Assembly (NCBI GenBank): GCA_963977005.1
Contig: CAXBMQ010000006.1
Span: 1 to 64,000 of the forward strand
Source: CAXBCP01 sp963977005
Lineage (GTDB): Bacteria > Pseudomonadota > Alphaproteobacteria > MPNO01 > UBA830
DNA: 64,000 bases
Direction: 5' to 3'
The first letter of the stretch is position 1. Each line of letters starts with the position of its first letter. This document shows, piece after piece, positions 1 to 8,877 of the stretch. The translations under genes and the position numbers were made by a program. Below the pieces are notes generated by a model. That model had not been told where the DNA came from. It saw only the letters and a program-made list of their open reading frames with translations, and searched no databases.

Positions 1-47
1 CGTTGACATCGAAGGGGTCACTGGTTCAATCCCAGTATCGCCCACCA
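1..47 (+). tRNA. tRNA-Val (anticodon GAC), 3' part; 5' end outside window
   Basis: The anticodon arm CG-TTGACAT-CG at 1-11 puts GAC at 5-7, which reads valine codons. The T arm follows at 20-36 (ACTGG / TTCAATC / CCAGT). The acceptor 3' strand is ATCGCCC at 37-43, then discriminator A and an encoded CCA at 45-47. The D arm and the acceptor 5' strand lie before the window. No T-rich terminator is obvious downstream, although AGCCGG/CCGGCT at 64-83 can form a short hairpin. Confidence 0.88.
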
Positions 48-286
48 TTCTTTTCAAAGACTTAGCCGGAATCCGCGCCGGCTCCAATGTATCTATTACT
101 CTTAGAGCAATTGCGGGTTGGGCATTCAGCGCCAGAACCTCTGTTAATGACCGATAGCGGACATTGCGCAACAGGTAGCGGCGATCACGATCCGTTTTGC
201 GCCAGTCCCGTCCGCAGAGTTTCATTTCGTCTTTCCGCCGTTTTTTTCGGGTTGTCGCGCGCCGGGCGCCTTTGTTCCCCCTGTAT

Positions 287-985
287 CTATGTTGCTGCCG
301 CCGTCAGGGGAAAACGCTGTTTTACGAGGAAGGGGGCGCCCGGTTCGGTCTGAACGAATATCGCGAGATCGGCGATGCGCGCCGTCCGGTCGGTCAGTGC
401 TGCCGTCCGGTCTGCAAGCTCGCGGTGGAAACTGGCACGTGCCTCCTTGTCCAACCGTCCTGTCAGGGTCAGATGAAACCGGAATTCCTCCATCACATAG
501 GGATAGCCCCAGCGCCGGAGAAGCAGGTCCTGCGACGGCGTCAGGCCGCCGGCGCGGCGGCGGGCGAGTTCCCCGGGCGATGGGGGGGTGCGGAAGTCGT
601 CGAGCTGCTCCACGCAATGCGCCGCCAGCGCGGACACGCCTGCTGCCTGCTCCGGCACCAGGGCGATGAACCCGCCGAGTTCAGCGATGCGTAACTTTCC
701 GAGCGTCACCGGCGGCGTCCGAGAGGCAAGCGTCTCTATGGCGGCGAAGAAAGCAGTCTCACTGCTTTCCCGGCGGAGCCTGAAGGGCGGCTTCAATGTG
801 CCGTGGAAACCGTATACGCGCGGTGCAGAGACGGCACGGTCCCAAAGCACAGGCGTCACATGTAGCAGGTCAGGAGGATCGCAGTCCCGTCCGCTGTCGG
901 AATCCCGTCCAAGCCAGCGGGCGCCGAAATCCGCCCAGGGCGTGCCCGGGGTGGGCGCATAATAGACGGCATAGCGCATCGACAT
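287..985 (-). CDS. DUF1045 protein, 2H-phosphoesterase-like, phosphonate-associated
   Basis: This 232-residue protein belongs to the DUF1045 family (putative phosphonate metabolism protein) found in alphaproteobacterial phn loci. It carries two H-x-T motifs, FHGT in the N-terminal third and FHLT in the C-terminal third. These are the hallmark of the 2H phosphoesterase fold, which acts on cyclic or 2'-phospho nucleotides. The open frame continues upstream to 1177, but the conserved protein begins at Met 985 (Met-Ser-Met-Arg-Tyr), with a GGAA 5 nt before it; the upstream extension looks like non-coding sequence. It is divergent from phnC across 287 nt that hold candidate Pho boxes. By inference it could replace the cyclic phosphodiesterase PhnP, which is absent from this locus. 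Family assignment is firm; the reaction is unknown. Confidence 0.85.
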   Translation of the reverse strand: MSMRYAVYYAPTPGTPWADFGARWLGRDSDSGRDCDPPDLLHVTPVLWDRAVSAPRVYGFHGTLKPPFRLRRESSETAFFAAIETLASRTPPVTLGKLRIAELGGFIALVPEQAAGVSALAAHCVEQLDDFRTPPSPGELARRRAGGLTPSQDLLLRRWGYPYVMEEFRFHLTLTGRLDKEARASFHRELADRTAALTDRTARIADLAIFVQTEPGAPFLVKQRFPLTAAAT

Positions 986-1069
986 GGAAATTCCGTTCGG
1001 CCGGCCCTGAGGGTGGAAGCTGAAAATATGTCCCGAATTGCGATTAAAGCACCTTTCAGCGTGCCGATA

Positions 1070-1097
1070 ATGACGTTTTTGTGACGTTTTGGTGAAA
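1070..1097 (-). promoter_or_regulatory. candidate Pho box (PhoB site) for the DUF1045 gene
   Basis: Read on the minus strand there are three half-sites, TTCAC, GTCAC and GTCAT, at exact 11-nt spacing. On the plus strand these are TGAC at 1071, TGAC at 1082 and TGAA at 1093. The alphaproteobacterial Pho box is a tandem CTGTCAT-type repeat with the same 11-nt period. The site lies about 90 nt upstream of the DUF1045 start, which fits phosphate-starvation control. Confidence 0.5.
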
Positions 1098-1170
1098 ACC
1101 GGCGCCCCTTTGGCCGATCTTGAGCCCGAAATGCCAAAAAACAGCCCGGTTTTCATGCGCCAAACCGGCA

Positions 1171-1200
1171 CCGTCACGAATATTTAATGCAAACGTCACT
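1171..1200 (+). promoter_or_regulatory. candidate weak Pho box upstream of phnC
   Basis: Two plus-strand GTCAC half-sites start at 1173 and 1195. They are 22 nt apart, which is two turns of the Pho-box period, and the half-site between them is poor. They lie about 75 nt before phnC. Support is weaker than for the adjacent minus-strand site. Confidence 0.35.
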
Positions 1201-1272
1201 CCGGAGTCGCCATCCTGCGAAATTATCATCCCATAAAAAGTTGGACCAATTTTACAACGGGATGACGCGGGC

Positions 1273-2145
1273 ATGGCTGCGATACAGGTTACCGGACTCA
1301 CCAAAACCTTCGGCAAATCCAAGAAAGCGCTTAACGCTGTCGATCTGGAGATAGGGCGCGGTGAAATGGTCGCCCTGATTGGCGCCTCGGGCTCCGGTAA
1401 GTCAACATTGATCCGTCATATCGCCGGCCTGGTCGAGGCGGATCGGAAGTCGGGCGCATGCTGTGTCGAGGTCCTTGGCAAGCCTGTCCAGAAAGACGGT
1501 CAAATTGCCGGCGGCGCCCGTCTGGTACGCGCCGATATCGGCGTTATCTTCCAGCAGTTCAACCTCGTTGATCGCATTAGCGTCTTGTCGAACGTGCTTG
1601 CCGGCGTCCTCGGGCGGATCCCCCGCTGGCGCGGCTATTTCGGGCTGTTCAACAAGGCGGAAAAGATGCGCGCCGTGGAGGCGCTGCACCGCGTCGGTAT
1701 TGCGGCGACGGTCCGTCAGCGGGCATCGACCCTGTCCGGCGGTCAGCAGCAGCGCGCGGCGATCGCCCGTGCGCTGGTTCAGCGCTCCAAGGTCATTCTC
1801 GCGGACGAGCCGATCGCGTCCCTCGATCCGGCCTCCTCCAAGCGTGTGATGGAAACCCTCAAGGATATCAATACCCAAGACGGCATAACGGTCGTCGTTT
1901 CCCTGCACCAGGTCGACTATGCGGTCCGTTATTGCCCGCGCACCATCGCGCTGCGCGATGGCGAGGTTGTCTATGACGGACCCAGCAATGCCCTGACCCC
2001 GGCGTTTCTGCATGAACTGTACGGTGCTGCGAGCGACGAGCTGATCCTTGACGGCGGCGCCTCCCACGCCGAGCCAAAGGACGCGGCTGCGCCGGTTGTA
2101 CGCCCGCCGGTCAGAACGCCTGCACTCGCCATCGCCACGGCGTAA
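1273..2145 (+). CDS. phnC: phosphonate ABC transporter ATP-binding protein PhnC
   Basis: PhnC is the cytoplasmic ATPase that powers phosphonate uptake through PhnE. In its 290 residues the Walker A GASGSGKST is at 37-45, the Q loop at about 94, the signature LSGGQQQR at 154-161 and Walker B (ILADEP) at 174-180. All are intact. The C-terminus runs about 30 residues past the core as an Ala/Pro-rich tail. It is the first gene of phnC-phnD-phnE. The RBS at the chosen ATG is weak, but no better in-frame start exists. The order C-D-E and the neighbouring C-P lyase genes settle the substrate class. Confidence 0.95.
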   Translation: MAAIQVTGLTKTFGKSKKALNAVDLEIGRGEMVALIGASGSGKSTLIRHIAGLVEADRKSGACCVEVLGKPVQKDGQIAGGARLVRADIGVIFQQFNLVDRISVLSNVLAGVLGRIPRWRGYFGLFNKAEKMRAVEALHRVGIAATVRQRASTLSGGQQQRAAIARALVQRSKVILADEPIASLDPASSKRVMETLKDINTQDGITVVVSLHQVDYAVRYCPRTIALRDGEVVYDGPSNALTPAFLHELYGAASDELILDGGASHAEPKDAAAPVVRPPVRTPALAIATA

Positions 2146-2237
2146 GGCAAATCCGAGCAAATGTGAATTTCGCCTCATCGATTTTCACGACGCAACCAAA
2201 ACACAATCATCTGAAATTTCGAAACAAGGAGACGCAA

Positions 2238-3263
2238 ATGATACGCAAGACCGTCAAAATAGCCGCACTTACCGCGGCTGTGAGCATGATTTCCAGTGCA
2301 GCGATGGCGCAATACAAACCGCTCGACGGAGACCCGAAGGAAATCAATTTCGGCATCATCTCGACCGAAAGCACGCAGAACCTCAAGCAGGCCTGGGTTC
2401 CCCTGATCGAAGACATGGAAGCGGCGATCGGCATGCCGGTCAAACCGTTCTTTGCACCCGATTATGCCGGCGTCATCGAAGCCATGCGCTTCGGTAAGGT
2501 CCACGTCGCCTGGTTCGGCAACAAGTCGGCGATGGAGGCTGTTGACCGCGCGGGCGGCGAAGTCTTCGTCCAGGAAATCAAGGCCAACGGCAAGCAGGGC
2601 TACTACTCCCATATTCTCGTCCACAAGGACAACGACAAGATCAATTCGCTGAAGGATCTGTTCGCGACCTGCAGCGCACGCTCCGCGAATTTCGGCATCG
2701 GCGATCCCAACTCTACGTCCGGTTTCCTGGTCCCGAGCTTCTATGTCTTCGCCCAGAACGGCGTCGATCCCAAGAAGTGCTTCAAGACGGTACGCAACGC
2801 CAACCATGAGACCAACCTGATGGCGGTTGCCAACAAGCAGGTCGATGCAGCCGCGAACAACAGCGAACAGGTTGCCCGGTCCAAGCTGAAAGCACCGAAA
2901 GCCGCGGAGAACATCAAGATCATCTGGACCTCGCCGCTGATCCCCGCCGACCCGCTGGTCTATCGCCGCGATCTCACCAAAACTCTCAAGGCAAAGGTTA
3001 AAGGCTTTTTCCTCAGCTACGGCCGGCTTGGCGCAGATGCCAAGAAGCAGCAGATGGTGCTTGAAGGACTCGGCAGCGGCGGCGGCGGATACACGGATTC
3101 GAGCAACGCCCAGCTCATTCCGATCCGTCAGCTTTCGCTCTTTCGTGACAAGCTGAAGCTTTCGGCCGATACCCGGCTGGATCCTGCCGACAAGGCGAAA
3201 AGGCTGAGCAAGATCGAAGCGAAACTCTCCGATCTGAAGATTCTCGAAAAGAACCTGATGTAG
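2238..3263 (+). CDS. phnD: phosphonate ABC transporter substrate-binding protein PhnD
   Basis: PhnD is the periplasmic binding protein that delivers phosphonates to PhnCE. Of its 341 residues, 1-24 form a signal peptide with an Ala-Met-Ala cleavage site before Gln. The PhnD-like fold follows, beginning with the INFGIISTEST strand and a loop region typical of the family. The start is the ATG at 2238, preceded by AAGGAGA at 2226-2232; the longer frame from 2163 would bury the signal peptide. It lies 92 nt after phnC, and phnE follows after 98 nt. Confidence 0.95.
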   Translation: MIRKTVKIAALTAAVSMISSAAMAQYKPLDGDPKEINFGIISTESTQNLKQAWVPLIEDMEAAIGMPVKPFFAPDYAGVIEAMRFGKVHVAWFGNKSAMEAVDRAGGEVFVQEIKANGKQGYYSHILVHKDNDKINSLKDLFATCSARSANFGIGDPNSTSGFLVPSFYVFAQNGVDPKKCFKTVRNANHETNLMAVANKQVDAAANNSEQVARSKLKAPKAAENIKIIWTSPLIPADPLVYRRDLTKTLKAKVKGFFLSYGRLGADAKKQQMVLEGLGSGGGGYTDSSNAQLIPIRQLSLFRDKLKLSADTRLDPADKAKRLSKIEAKLSDLKILEKNLM

Positions 3264-3361
3264 GGAATTCCCCTGCGTCGCCTGGGCCGGTCGTGCGTAT
3301 TCATCGCGCGCGCCGGCCCCGGTCGTTTCAACTTCCCCCAATTCTGATCCGGACGCTCTCC

Positions 3362-4168
3362 ATGACCAACATCGCCGCCAAATCCGATGCCATCGAATTG
3401 CCCAAGGCCGATCTGAAACGGACGACGACCAGTCTGGTCATGTGGGCCGTACTGCTGATCGCGCTTATGTGGTCGTGGGAAGGCGCGGACATGCGCCCGA
3501 TGGCGCTGTACAACGACGCGGCGAATATGGCGGCTTTTGTCGACGGGTTTTTCCCGCCGGACTTTTACGAATGGCCGACGCTGCTGGATGAAATGATCAT
3601 CACTGTCCAGATCGCGGTGTGGGGCACCGTTTTATCGGTTATATGCGCGGTGCCCTTTGGCATTCTGTCTTCGGAAAACATGGTGCCGTGGTGGGTCTGG
3701 CAGCCGGTGCGGCGCCTGATGGACATGTTTCGCGCGATCAATGAAATCGTTTTCGCGATGTTGTTCGTTGTCGCCGTCGGCCTTGGGCCGTTCGCCGGTG
3801 TCCTGGCGCTGTGGATACATACGACCGGCGTGTTGGCGAAGCTTTTCTCGGAAGCCGTCGAGGCGATCGATCCGCAACCTGTCGAAGGAATCAAGGCGAC
3901 CGGTGCCGACAAGGTCCAGCAGATCATTTTCGGGGTTATTCCCCAGGTGATGCCGCTGTGGATCTCCTATTCACTTTACAGATTCGAATCCAATGTCCGG
4001 TCGGCGACGGTGCTCGGAATCGTCGGCGCCGGCGGTATTGGCGTAATCCTCTGGGAGCAGATCCGCGGATTCGACTACGCGGGTACGGCGGCGACGCTGA
4101 TCGTGATCGTGGTCAGCGTTACCTTGATCGATGTCGTGTCGCAGCGACTTCGCAAGATGGTGACGTGA
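3362..4168 (+). CDS. phnE: phosphonate ABC transporter permease PhnE
   Basis: PhnE is the inner-membrane channel subunit of the phosphonate importer. The protein has 268 residues. Its first membrane helix is at about 24-41 and the BPD_transp_1 domain begins near residue 80. The EAA-type coupling loop (GVLAKLFSEAVEAIDPQPVEG...GADK) lies in the last third, where it contacts PhnC. Only one phnE gene is present, whereas many alphaproteobacteria carry two. The start at 3362 gives the usual length; the upstream in-frame codons from 3293 are not conserved-looking. A GACCGC/GCGGTC hairpin lies just after the stop and lacks a T-run. Confidence 0.93.
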   Translation: MTNIAAKSDAIELPKADLKRTTTSLVMWAVLLIALMWSWEGADMRPMALYNDAANMAAFVDGFFPPDFYEWPTLLDEMIITVQIAVWGTVLSVICAVPFGILSSENMVPWWVWQPVRRLMDMFRAINEIVFAMLFVVAVGLGPFAGVLALWIHTTGVLAKLFSEAVEAIDPQPVEGIKATGADKVQQIIFGVIPQVMPLWISYSLYRFESNVRSATVLGIVGAGGIGVILWEQIRGFDYAGTAATLIVIVVSVTLIDVVSQRLRKMVT

Positions 4169-4183
4169 TCGACCGCGCAGCGG

Positions 4184-4909
4184 TCAGGATTCGAAGCGAA
4201 GTTCTACCCGGTTCGATGCAAAACCACTGATGCCGAATTCGATTCGTTTCCCCCTGGTGTCGGTATTGACCGCGCGGGTTTCCAGGACGGGAGTGCTGGC
4301 CGGTATCTGCAGGTTCCGCATCTCGTCGGCGGTCGCCGGGCGCGAACGCACCCGTGTCGACAGGCGCACGTAATCCGAAACGCCGCTTCGGGCGAGCGCC
4401 TGGGTGATCGAATTTTCCTCTGTGAAATACGCAATCAGGTCCGGGAATCGTCTGGCCGGAAAATAATGACGGCCCACGGAAATCGGGCGGCCGTCGGCTT
4501 CGCCCAGCCTTTCGATCATCACCACCTTCGTGCCGCGGCGGATTTTCAGGTTGGCCGCAACAGTGTCGTCCGCCGGAAGTTCAAGCGCGCGGAGCAGGCG
4601 ACCCCCGGGGGTGCGCCGCTGCGACATCAGCAATTCTGTAAATCGCGTCCGCTCGCCGACAACGAATTCGACGATGTCTTCCGCCACAAAGGTGCCGCGC
4701 CCCTGTTCGACGCGCACCAGCCCCCGCGCAGCCAGGTCCCCGATCGCGCGGCGCACGGTGTGGCGGTTAACCTGGAAACGCTGGGACAAAACGGCTTCGG
4801 TCGGCATCTTTTCGCCGGGCTTGAAGCCGCCGGTCGAAATGTCTCGTTCGAGGGCCTGGGCAATCTGGCGCCAGATTGCGATGCCGGTCAGGGAAGCGGG
4901 CTGGCTCAT
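4184..4909 (-). CDS. phnF: GntR/HutC-family repressor PhnF
   Basis: PhnF is a transcriptional repressor of C-P lyase genes. The 241-residue protein has an N-terminal winged helix-turn-helix (about residues 10-75, ending in VRVEQGRGTFVAED) and a C-terminal UTRA effector domain (about 95-235). This is the HutC-subfamily layout. It is transcribed away from phnG; the 121-nt gap between them carries a perfect inverted repeat suited as its operator. It is convergent with phnE, with 15 nt between the stops. Confidence 0.9.
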   Translation of the reverse strand: MSQPASLTGIAIWRQIAQALERDISTGGFKPGEKMPTEAVLSQRFQVNRHTVRRAIGDLAARGLVRVEQGRGTFVAEDIVEFVVGERTRFTELLMSQRRTPGGRLLRALELPADDTVAANLKIRRGTKVVMIERLGEADGRPISVGRHYFPARRFPDLIAYFTEENSITQALARSGVSDYVRLSTRVRSRPATADEMRNLQIPASTPVLETRAVNTDTRGKRIEFGISGFASNRVELRFES

Positions 4910-4985
4910 GTCTTTGTCATGAAAGTTTCATTGGACGGCGTGAATGCCGAGCCGTATTCCTATATCCGATAAATATAGATATCTA

Positions 4986-5004
4986 GACAAATATTGAATT
5001 TGTC
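4986..5004. promoter_or_regulatory. candidate PhnF operator (inverted repeat)
   Basis: GACAAAT and ATTTGTC form a perfect 7-bp inverted repeat with a 5-nt spacer, placed 27 nt before phnG and 77 nt before phnF on the other strand. A second short palindrome, TAGATATCTA, lies just upstream at 4975-4984. The position fits a repressor acting on both divergent promoters. Assignment to PhnF is inferred from adjacency. Confidence 0.5.
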
Positions 5005-5030
5005 GGCGCCCATTGAAAGAGGACCGAGTC

Positions 5031-5495
5031 ATGGATTCAGTTGCGCCCGATAGTACCGCCGCCCGTCAGCACTGGATGTCGGTATTGGCCAAAGCGTTGC
5101 CGTCGGAAGTGCTCGAAGCATGGAACGATCTGTCCGAAAAACCCGACTACCGCTTCCTGCGTGCGCCCGAAACCGGTCTTGCGATGATCCAGGCGCGGGC
5201 TGGCGGGTCCGGCCGGAGGTTTAACTTCGGCGAGATGACGATGACCAAATGTATCGTTGAGATCGACGACGGGATCATGGGTCACGCCTATGTGGCCGGG
5301 TCGGATCCGGCGCATGCCGAGATCGCCGCTGTCTTCGATGCCGTGCTTCAGGCTGGAAGCAACGCGCAATCCGTCATGAAGGACATCGTCGAACCGCTTG
5401 CCCGAAAACAGATGGATCGTCGACGCGGCGTCGAGATCAAGACGGCGGCGACCCGTGTCGATTTCTTTACCCTGGTACGGGGAGAGGACGAATGA
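5031..5495 (+). CDS. phnG: C-P lyase core subunit PhnG
   Basis: PhnG is a small subunit of the PhnGHIJ carbon-phosphorus lyase core complex, which couples phosphonate to the ribose of ATP. Its 154 residues match the family length (about 150). The first in-frame codon is a TTG at 5013, but the ATG at 5031 has GAAAGAGGA 7 nt upstream and is preferred. Its stop overlaps the phnH start (ATGA at 5492-5495), as expected for translational coupling. Confidence 0.94.
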   Translation: MDSVAPDSTAARQHWMSVLAKALPSEVLEAWNDLSEKPDYRFLRAPETGLAMIQARAGGSGRRFNFGEMTMTKCIVEIDDGIMGHAYVAGSDPAHAEIAAVFDAVLQAGSNAQSVMKDIVEPLARKQMDRRRGVEIKTAATRVDFFTLVRGEDE

Positions 5496-6094
5496 CGACC
5501 GCAACGAAACCGGTTCCGTCGGGATCCGCCGGATATACGTTTGCGTCGCAATCGGTTTTCCGCGTCGTCCTCGACGCGCTTTCCCGCCCGGGTACCGTCG
5601 GACGGGTGCCGGCAATGTCCACGGTACCGCCCGAAATGCTCGATCCTGCAACCGCAGCCGTTGCGTTGTGTCTGTTCGATCACGATACCGAAATCTGGCT
5701 GGGCGACGGTATGGCATGTATCGACGTCTACGATTTTCTGAAGCTCCACTGCAGCTGCCCGTTGGTCAAATCGGGCCTCACGGCCGATTTCGCCCTGTTG
5801 CGCGCTGTCGATGGCGTGCCCGGCCTCGGCCAGTTCAATCCAGGTACCGATACCTATCCGGACCGGTCCACGACATTGGTCGTGCAGGTCCCCGGTATCG
5901 ATAACGGCCCCCCGATCGTGCTGACCGGGCCAGGAATCGAGACTGCCGACGAACTCCGGGTCGAAGGCATGCCGGACTATTTCTGGCAGGAGCGACGGGA
6001 CCAGCAGGAAATTTTCCCGTGCGGCGTCGATCTGATCTTTACCTGCGGCGACCGTCTCGTGGCATTGCCGCGTTCCACCGAAATCGAGGTCTGA
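5492..6094 (+). CDS. phnH: C-P lyase core subunit PhnH
   Basis: PhnH is a structural subunit of the C-P lyase core with a fold related to PLP-dependent transferases but lacking their cofactor site. It has 200 residues, close to the 194 of the E. coli protein. The motifs FRVVLDALSRPGTVG near residue 25 and GPGIETADEL near 150 are typical. It overlaps phnG by 4 nt and ends 2 nt before phnI. Confidence 0.94.
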   Translation: MTTATKPVPSGSAGYTFASQSVFRVVLDALSRPGTVGRVPAMSTVPPEMLDPATAAVALCLFDHDTEIWLGDGMACIDVYDFLKLHCSCPLVKSGLTADFALLRAVDGVPGLGQFNPGTDTYPDRSTTLVVQVPGIDNGPPIVLTGPGIETADELRVEGMPDYFWQERRDQQEIFPCGVDLIFTCGDRLVALPRSTEIEV

Positions 6095-6096
6095 TC

Positions 6097-7191
6097 ATGT
6101 ATGTAGCAGTCAAGGGTGGCGAAAAGGCGATTGCCAGCGCGCACAGGCTCCTGGCGGAGGAACGCCGCGGAGATCCGGATGTGCCGGAACTCACGCTCGA
6201 CCAGATCAAGGGCCAGATGGGCCTGGCGGTCGACCGTGTGATGACGGAAGGGTCGGTATATGACCGCGATCTTGCCGCGCTTGCCATCAAGCAGGCAAGC
6301 GGCGACCTGGTAGAGGCGATATTTCTGTTGCGCGCCTATCGCAATACGCTGCCGCGCTTTGCGACGTCGCAACCGATCGATACCGGCGCCATGACGATAC
6401 GGCGGCGGATATCGTCGACGTACAAGGACCTGCCCGGCGGGCAGCTTCTCGGACCGACCTTCGATTACACACATCGGTTGCTGGATTTCGACCTCGCCGA
6501 GCCCGGGGTGAAGCTGGCACCCGCAGACACGGCACCGGCCGATCATGAAGCGGAAATCCCGCGGGTCTCGGAAGTGCTGAACGGCGAAGGCCTGATCGAA
6601 CGCGAATCCGTCGCCGATGGCGACCCCGATGGTACCGATGTGACCCGCGAGCCCATGACGTTTCCGGCCGGGCGGGACGTCCGGCTGCAGAATCTCGCCC
6701 GTGGCGACGAAGGGTTCCTGTTGGCGCTCGGCTATTCGACGCAGCGCGGCTACGGCCGGAACCACCCGTTTGCCGGCGAAATCCGTATGGGCGATGTCGC
6801 GGTCGAAATCGTGCCGGAAGAGCTCGGATTCGCGGTCGAGATAGGCGAAATCACCCTAACGGAATGCGAAATGGTCAATCAGTTTGCCGGGTCCGAGACT
6901 GCGCCGCCGCAATTCACCCGCGGGTACGGGATCGCCTTCGGCGGCTCCGAGCGCAAGGCGATGGCGATGGCGCTGGTCGATCGCGCCCTGCGGGCAGCCG
7001 AGCTCGGCGAAGAGACCGACGCGCCGGCGCAGGATGACGAGTTCGTGCTCTATCACAGCGACAACGTGGAAGCGCAGGGCTTCGTCCAGCATCTGAAACT
7101 GCCGCATTACGTCGATTTCCAGTCGGAACTCGAATTGGTCCGCAAATTGCGGGCCGCCCATGCCGACGCTCCATCTGCGGCGGCGGAATAG
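6097..7191 (+). CDS. phnI: C-P lyase core subunit PhnI
   Basis: PhnI is the nucleosidase subunit that displaces adenine from ATP so that phosphonate attaches to the ribose-5-triphosphate. The 364-residue protein starts MYVAVKGGEKAI, the usual PhnI N-terminus, and length agrees with the family (about 355). The in-frame extension back to 6019 would overlap phnH and is rejected. The C-terminal half contains the conserved VQHLKLPHYVDFQ segment near 325-340. Confidence 0.95.
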   Translation: MYVAVKGGEKAIASAHRLLAEERRGDPDVPELTLDQIKGQMGLAVDRVMTEGSVYDRDLAALAIKQASGDLVEAIFLLRAYRNTLPRFATSQPIDTGAMTIRRRISSTYKDLPGGQLLGPTFDYTHRLLDFDLAEPGVKLAPADTAPADHEAEIPRVSEVLNGEGLIERESVADGDPDGTDVTREPMTFPAGRDVRLQNLARGDEGFLLALGYSTQRGYGRNHPFAGEIRMGDVAVEIVPEELGFAVEIGEITLTECEMVNQFAGSETAPPQFTRGYGIAFGGSERKAMAMALVDRALRAAELGEETDAPAQDDEFVLYHSDNVEAQGFVQHLKLPHYVDFQSELELVRKLRAAHADAPSAAAE

Positions 7192-7201
7192 GAGCGGACA
7201 G

Positions 7202-8086
7202 ATGACAGATCTTCACGGTGCCGCGGTGCAACGCGGGTACAATTTCGCCTATCTCGACGAGCACACGAAACGCATGATCCGGCGGTCGATTCTCAAAGCA
7301 GTGGCCGTGCCTGGATACCAGGTACCGTTTGCCAGCCGCGAAATGCCGTTGCCGTTCGGGTGGGGAACAGGCGGCATTCAGGTGACGGCAAGTGTCATCG
7401 GCCCCGACGATATCCTGAAAGTGATCGACCAGGGGTCGGACGACACGACCAACGCTGTCAGTATCCGGGCCTTTTTTGCCAAGACCACCAATGTGACCAC
7501 CACCGAGAGAACCACGGAGGCGACCGTGATCCAGACCCGCCACCGTATTCCGGAAACGCCGCTGCAACCCGGGCAGATACTCGTCTATCAGGTGCCGATC
7601 CCGGAACCCCTGCGATGGCTGGAGCCGCGCGAGGCAGAGACCCGCAAAATGCATGCGCTGGAAGAATACGGCACCATGCATGTACGCCTGTATGAAGACA
7701 TCGCGAAATTTGGCCGGATTTCGACCTCCTATGATTATCCGGTGATCGTCAATGGCCGCTACCTGATGCGCCCGTCGCCGATCCCGAAATTCGACAACCC
7801 GAAAATGCACAATAATCCGGCGCTGCAATTATTCGGCGCGGGCCGCGAAAAGCGCATTTATGCGGTTCCACCCTACACCGATGTCAAAAGTCTCGACTTC
7901 GAGGATCATCCCTTCGAGATCCAGCAATGGGACGAAGACTGCGCATTGTGCGGTGCCGATGACACGTTCCTCGACGAGATCGTCACCGACGACCAGGGCG
8001 GCAGAATGTATGTCTGTTCCGATAGCGATTATTGCGGCGAGCGCTGCGCCGCAGACCACCTGCAGCCGCAGGAGGCCGCGGAATGA
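7202..8086 (+). CDS. phnJ: C-P lyase radical-SAM catalytic subunit PhnJ
   Basis: PhnJ cleaves the C-P bond of ribose-1-phosphonate 5-phosphate by radical S-adenosylmethionine chemistry. The 294 residues include Cys247, Cys250, Cys272 and Cys278 in the spacing C-x2-C-x21-C-x5-C. This is the arrangement of the E. coli PhnJ cluster and catalytic cysteines (241, 244, 266, 272), offset by 6. All four are present, so the enzyme should be active. The start at 7202 follows GGAG 10 nt after phnI. The last codons overlap phnK by 4 nt. Confidence 0.97.
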   Translation: MTDLHGAAVQRGYNFAYLDEHTKRMIRRSILKAVAVPGYQVPFASREMPLPFGWGTGGIQVTASVIGPDDILKVIDQGSDDTTNAVSIRAFFAKTTNVTTTERTTEATVIQTRHRIPETPLQPGQILVYQVPIPEPLRWLEPREAETRKMHALEEYGTMHVRLYEDIAKFGRISTSYDYPVIVNGRYLMRPSPIPKFDNPKMHNNPALQLFGAGREKRIYAVPPYTDVKSLDFEDHPFEIQQWDEDCALCGADDTFLDEIVTDDQGGRMYVCSDSDYCGERCAADHLQPQEAAE

Positions 8087-8868
8087 CGCGCCGCGAACAG
8101 GGCCCGCTGCTTCGGGTTTCCAGCCTGACGAAGAATTACGGCGGTATCGTCGCCTGCCGGGACGTCAGCCTCGATATCTGGCCGGGCGAAGTTCTCGGTA
8201 TCGTCGGTGAATCCGGATCGGGCAAGTCGACCCTGTTGAATTGCATCTCCGCCCGGCTTGAACCGACGATGGGCAGCGTCGAATTCATGACCCGCACCGA
8301 CGGCATGGTCGATGTCTACAAGATGAGCGAAGCATCGCGGCGGTTCCTGATGCGCACCGACTGGGGTTTCGTTCATCAGAGTCCCCGTGACGGGCTGCGC
8401 ATGGGCGTCAGCGCCGGCGGCAATATCGGCGAACGTTTGATGGCAGTCGGCGACCGGCATTATGGCGACATCCGGAATGCCGCCGGCGACTGGCTGGAAA
8501 AGGTCGAATTCGATCTTGGCCGGATCGATCACCTGCCCAGCACGTTTTCCGGCGGCATGCAGCAGAGGCTGCAGATTGCCCGGAATCTGGTCAATGGCCC
8601 GCGGCTGGTCTTCATGGACGAACCTACCGGCGGGCTGGATGTTTCCGTACAGGCAAGATTGCTCGACCTTTTGCGCGCGCTTGTCTCCGAACTGAAACTT
8701 TCGGTCATTATTGTCACCCATGACCTTGCTGTTGCGCGGCTTCTGGCACACCGGCTGATGGTCATGCGGCGGGGTGAAGTGGTCGAAACGGGGCTGACGG
8801 ACCAGGTCCTGGATGACCCGCAGCATCCCTATACGCAGTTGCTCGTCTCGTCCGTGTTGCAGCCCTAG
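8083..8868 (+). CDS. phnK: C-P lyase accessory ATPase PhnK
   Basis: PhnK is an ABC-type ATPase that docks on the PhnGHIJ core rather than on a membrane permease. Its 261 residues carry Walker A GESGSGKST at 42-50, the signature FSGGMQQR near 160 and Walker B LVFMDEPTGGLD. It resembles oligopeptide-transport ATPases, as PhnK does generally. The ATG at 8083 overlaps the phnJ stop (ATGA). Confidence 0.94.
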   Translation: MTRREQGPLLRVSSLTKNYGGIVACRDVSLDIWPGEVLGIVGESGSGKSTLLNCISARLEPTMGSVEFMTRTDGMVDVYKMSEASRRFLMRTDWGFVHQSPRDGLRMGVSAGGNIGERLMAVGDRHYGDIRNAAGDWLEKVEFDLGRIDHLPSTFSGGMQQRLQIARNLVNGPRLVFMDEPTGGLDVSVQARLLDLLRALVSELKLSVIIVTHDLAVARLLAHRLMVMRRGEVVETGLTDQVLDDPQHPYTQLLVSSVLQP

Positions 8869-8877
8869 GAGAGTGAT

